Assembly (NCBI GenBank): GCA_959347315.1 | Contig: OY365807.1 | Span: 37,101,645 to 37,165,644 of the forward strand | Direction: 5' to 3' | Origin: Bimastos eiseni | Lineage: Eukaryota > Annelida > Clitellata > Crassiclitellata > Lumbricidae | Length of the DNA stretch: 64,000 bases | Part shown: positions 60,445 through 64,000 of the stretch, one piece after another | Position numbering within the stretch: the first letter of the stretch is position 1 | Layout: the number at the start of each line of letters is the position of its first letter | Notes under the pieces: generated by a model | What the model was told of the DNA's origin: nothing | Database searches by the model: none | Seen by the model: the letters and a program-made list of their open reading frames with translations, nothing else | Position numbers and translations under genes: made by a program

Positions 60445-60880
60445 GCCTACTTGATCTACGGCTGGACACGATCCGACCACGTCACTGATCTGTTGCGTGA
60501 TAACTTACATTGGCTGCAAGTTCCTCAACGCATCTCATACAAACTGCGTCTAATCACATACAAGGCACTTAACAATCAAATGCCGGATTACATTACCGAC
60601 TTCTGCACTGTAGTAAGTGGCAATCAAAACAGTGAGCGGCTGCGCTCCTCATCAAACTCTGATGCATGTCCCACGGTCTTCTACGAAGTTTGGGGACTGT
60701 TCCTTCTCCGTATCAGGACCAACTGCATGGAACGGCCGCCCCGAACATGTAAAGATTTAAATCGCAACTTAAGACATATCTTTTCCAACAATCATACGAC
60801 TGAAATTGACTTTTTTCCTCGTGTACAGCGCCCTTTCTTTCGGCTTCGGCTGTGCTACGGCGCTATATAAATTGTCTTAT
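60445..60880 (+). mobile_element. LINE fragment, CR1/L2-like ORF2 C-terminal end and 3' terminus
   Basis: The translation begins SDHVTDLLRDNLHWLQVPQR, then ISYKLRLITYKALNNQMPDY, the HxTPxLxxLHWLPVxxRIxYKxxxLxYKxL block of CR1/L2-type ORF2. It continues with RLRSSSNSDACP; GPTAWNGRP-like residues are recovered only by a frame change near 60720, and DLNRNLRHIFS follows. It ends GCGCTATATAAATTGTC and an ATT-rich tail. The 5' reverse transcriptase is missing. Confidence 0.8.
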
Positions 60881-63704
60881 TATTATTGTATTATTTGAAT
60901 ATTATAATGAGCATGAAGACATATATATGTGTGTATATATATATATATATCATAATATAGGCCAGAGCAAAAACCTTATAGCTAGACGAGTTGTAACTTT
61001 CAACTTATTAAAACAAAACTGAAAATGTTACTGAAAATAAAATAAGAACAGCATCGTTACCATAAACTTCAGACTGAAAATGTTACTGAAATCATACTCC
61101 ATCGTTATGATCTACACAGTCTTGCATAAATGTAATTGTATCAAACAATGATACTATTAACTTCCAAAGAAGTCTCTTAATTAGCATTAATAATGATTAA
61201 AAACAGAAATAAGCCTTGCATCGATAATGCGAACAGTTTAGTTTGTCTGCCAGAATTAAACTTTGCCCAATCACACATATACAGAAGCAACTGGTTCCAA
61301 GTTCTAACATTAACCATAATATATCATCAGAAACAAAGTAATATGCAAATCTTTCTGAAGGTCATAATTAAATAATATGTTGATTAATTGTGCCATTTTA
61401 ACTATCAAAACAACAACAGCAATCATTTTAGGCTAAACTTTTTCTGCAATCCCTGAAATGACAACACGTGTATGTGTTAATGAAACAATACTTTCTTAAA
61501 AACATACCAATACTGTTGTCATCAAACCTTTTCTCAAACATGCACTATTGAAATGGAAAGACATAAAGAAACATCAGAACATAACCAGCACTAACCATGA
61601 TTTGGTTATTCCCTATGACACAAAGAATAGAAATAATAAATGAACAAAAAAGCCTTCAAGTCTACAATTTTTTACTCTAACTATACCCATTTCAGTTCGG
61701 TAGATGGAGCTACTATTATGAAGGTCAAAATATAAAGAATTTGCATGTGGTACGCTCAAATGCAGACATTTCAAAATTGCTCTTAACTGTCTTATCGACC
61801 AGCATTGCCTTTTTGATGAGCAGACATCTAGTGTCTACATAGTTAAATAACTAGTACAAGTATATTGTACACTAGTTACTGTAAACAGGAAACAAATTTG
61901 AATCACTTTCTTCTTATGAGTAAAGAAAGAAGGGTAAGATATTCGATCAAAGGTGCCAAATTTTTTTCAGCAGTTTGTTGAAATTCTGATTCTAGAACAG
62001 GAGCTACAACGAACATAATTATAAAATTACCTCTTCAACGTTTTTCATTAACTTTGGCACAAACTATTGAACTCTAACAAACCATGATTATCTTCCATCA
62101 ACGCTTCTGGTGGCTGACCATTAACTAAATGTGACTGCATCTGAGAAAACCTTCAAAATGCAGAAAAATCTAAATTGTGTTTGACACTGCAGTGAATTTG
62201 GCTGTAATCGTAGATTTTAAGTAACTTTATCATTAATAGAAAAATATATACAAATTATAAAAATAATTTTACACATTATTTGAGAAATTTTAAATTAAAG
62301 TCAACTACATCTATGACCCAACCTATAGATGCAGTCATACTATGTTTGGAATCATACTGCAGTTTGTTGGTCTGAAATTAAAAACATTGTTAAATATAAT
62401 TTATAATTAAAGTTACAAAGTCATGTAAATGACCATCTTGATCTATCTTTTATGCAGATTTCATCAATGGCAACCTGAGAGGCATATAAATATGCTCAAA
62501 TTTACTATACTCGTTTTATGCATAGTATGACTGAATGCATTATTAGGAGTTTAATTAAACTGTCAGCAGCCAGGTAAGGCATCCATTATGTTATGCATCC
62601 AATTTAACCAATACCGACACCTAGAGCAGGACTTGTCAACCTTACAGAGGATCTGGAAATCAAATTCTGTTCCTCATCAGTTATCACTGCGCCCCAGTGT
62701 GGTTATCACTGCGCCCCAGTGTGTCGTCCATTACTCTAAGGGCCCCCATTTTACTATTTGTATAATATAGCACGACCTTAAACTATAAGTCCAACATAAA
62801 TTTTTTGCTGGATATCATACAAAAATAGAAAATCAAATCAGTTGGACAGAAAACACTTCAAAAGGACTTGTAGTTGTTAGCTAATACAACGAGGAATATA
62901 AATATGCAAAGACCTAATTTTTTCTACATTTCTATGAGTGTGTTACTTGCAAATGAGCTTTTCTGATGTTGTGAGGATTTACTAGTCTTGGGCACAGTCA
63001 GAAATAGGAATCAGCATGTACTCATCATTTAACAATCAAAACATACATTCAAACTCCAGTGTCCCTCAAATGCAGTCATTGGCAATGTACCTCATAAGTC
63101 TTACAGTTCCACAATGTCATTCCAAAAGACAATAACTGATTAATATTATTATAGCAATGCTGAATAAAAAATGCACAATATAGTAATAACTGACAGTATA
63201 AAGATTCATATACTTTCCTTGCAATCAATGCACTATTCATATGCCGCATGGTAGCGTAGCCAATGCGTTAAGAGCCTGTATGGAACCATTCCAAGAAAAT
63301 ATTCATTGTGGCATTTTTATTCTTGAACAATTCTAATTTTTGTGTTAGATTATAACTGAAGATCCTTCACATTTTTATCAGTATTCTTATCCTCATTCCC
63401 AACCTAATTGTACAGTGCTAAAAGCAATAAAAGTTAAAATGCAACAAACTTCTATTGCATGTTTAGAAAGCTTTCATGTGTCTAATTTGGCTTATGAATT
63501 AGCTCCAGTTTCTGACACATCAACTTCAAACTTTTTAGACATACTGACCCCTTTGTAAATCCTAATTCTGAATGCAGGGTTTAGTAATTGTGTAATGATT
63601 TTACACTAACACTCATCGCATTCTTGTTTTATGACTGAAAAACCATACAGCTTTACCCGCATGAGGGGAACCATTCAGAAAAAGTTAGTTTCTAGTTGGA
63701 ACTA
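60881..63704. other. Very AT-rich sequence, partly a possible 3' untranslated region of the edge gene
   Basis: No open frame of note. The part adjoining 63705 would be the 3' untranslated region of the minus-strand gene if that exon is real. A short GTTATCACTGCGCCCCAGTG unit is duplicated in tandem near 62680-62720. Confidence 0.4.
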
Positions 63705-63777
63705 TTAATGGCACGGCATAGGCGCTGTGGCGAATGCCAAAGGAAGCCCGAGGTTGTTCACGCTTGTGTACCCACAC
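63705..63777 (-). CDS. Candidate terminal exon of an edge gene
   Basis: On the minus strand a CTTTTGAACAG acceptor is followed by a frame of 23 residues (CGYTSVNNLGLPLAFATAPM and PCH) to TAA at 63705-63707. It joins in phase with the segment at 63971-64000, whose only open frame ends in AG before a GTGAGT donor. The peptide is too short to name. The evidence is the splice-site pair and the shared phase. Confidence 0.4.
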
Positions 63778-63970
63778 CTGTTCAAAAGCAAATTTAAAAA
63801 AGAAAGTAGTACATCAAATGCCAAAGGAAGAATTTGGAAATTAAATAAACAGTGCAACAGAACACGATCTCTCATGCAGAAAATCTCATAAGCAGAAATG
63901 CATTATGCATATAAATGAACACAAATGTTATCAAGTACTAAGTCAACTTTTTTTATGCTACTAGACTCAC

Positions 63971-64000
63971 CTCAGTTCAGTAGGTGGGCCTGGTAGAAGG
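63971..64000 (-). CDS. Candidate 3' part of the penultimate exon of an edge gene, cut by the window
   Basis: Minus strand CTGAACTGAG|GTGAGT is a perfect consensus donor. Two of three frames contain TGA; the remaining one reads LLPGPPTEL and then continues into the exon at 63777. If instead the TGA frames are used, this would be a terminal exon and the downstream piece would not be coding. Confidence 0.4.

Overview
The window is nuclear DNA of an animal, most likely a marine invertebrate deuterostome (echinoderm or hemichordate type). Genes are split by introns of 0.5-2 kb, intergenic DNA is AT-rich, microsatellites and minisatellites are abundant, and there are many decayed LINE, SINE, mariner and foldback copies. 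The palindromic octamer TAGGCCTA is strongly over-represented, which I associate with ambulacrarian genomes. The organism call is inference; nothing in the window names a species.

Three protein-coding loci can be supported. (1) A complete Polycomb RING finger gene of the BMI1/MEL18 (PCGF2/4) type lies on the + strand. It has nine coding exons between 49276 and 58713; all splice phases agree and the exons sum to 1458 nt (485 residues plus stop). It encodes a C3HC4 RING, a RAWUL domain and a long Ser/Pro-rich tail with two SUMO consensus sites. (2) The last coding exon of a single-pass receptor with a fibronectin type III domain lies at 31531-32764 (+); its earlier exons are not seen. (3) A probable last intron and terminal exon of a gene on the - strand lies at the right edge (63705-64000).

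The best-preserved mobile element is a non-LTR retrotransposon at 33841-36030 (+). It is 5'-truncated, but its 729-codon frame is intact. It carries a YVDD reverse transcriptase, a CCHC knuckle and a C-terminal restriction-like endonuclease, and it sits exactly between (AAT)n tracts. This resembles the TAA-targeting Dong/R4 type.

Region by region: 1-3300 holds a possible transposon end, a tRNA-derived SINE, a 1.4 kb TATG array and a LINE fragment. 3300-16700 is mostly unassigned, with purine/pyrimidine tracts, a LINE 3' end and a deleted mariner with perfect TA flanks. 16700-22500 is tandem-repeat rich (24-bp, 34-bp and 39/73-bp units) with two LINE fragments. 22500-31500 is unassigned apart from a LINE fragment, a CTAT array and a foldback element. 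31500-36400 holds the receptor exon and the retrotransposon. 36400-49200 is unassigned except for a second SINE, one ambiguous GC-rich open frame and a CpG-rich patch that could mark the Polycomb gene promoter. 49262-58918 is the Polycomb gene, whose introns hold a perfect hairpin, a MITE and a second copy of the first SINE. 58919-64000 is AT-rich with one LINE fragment and the edge gene.

The three host loci show no sign of forming a functional cluster; they are ordinary neighbours in a repeat-rich genome.
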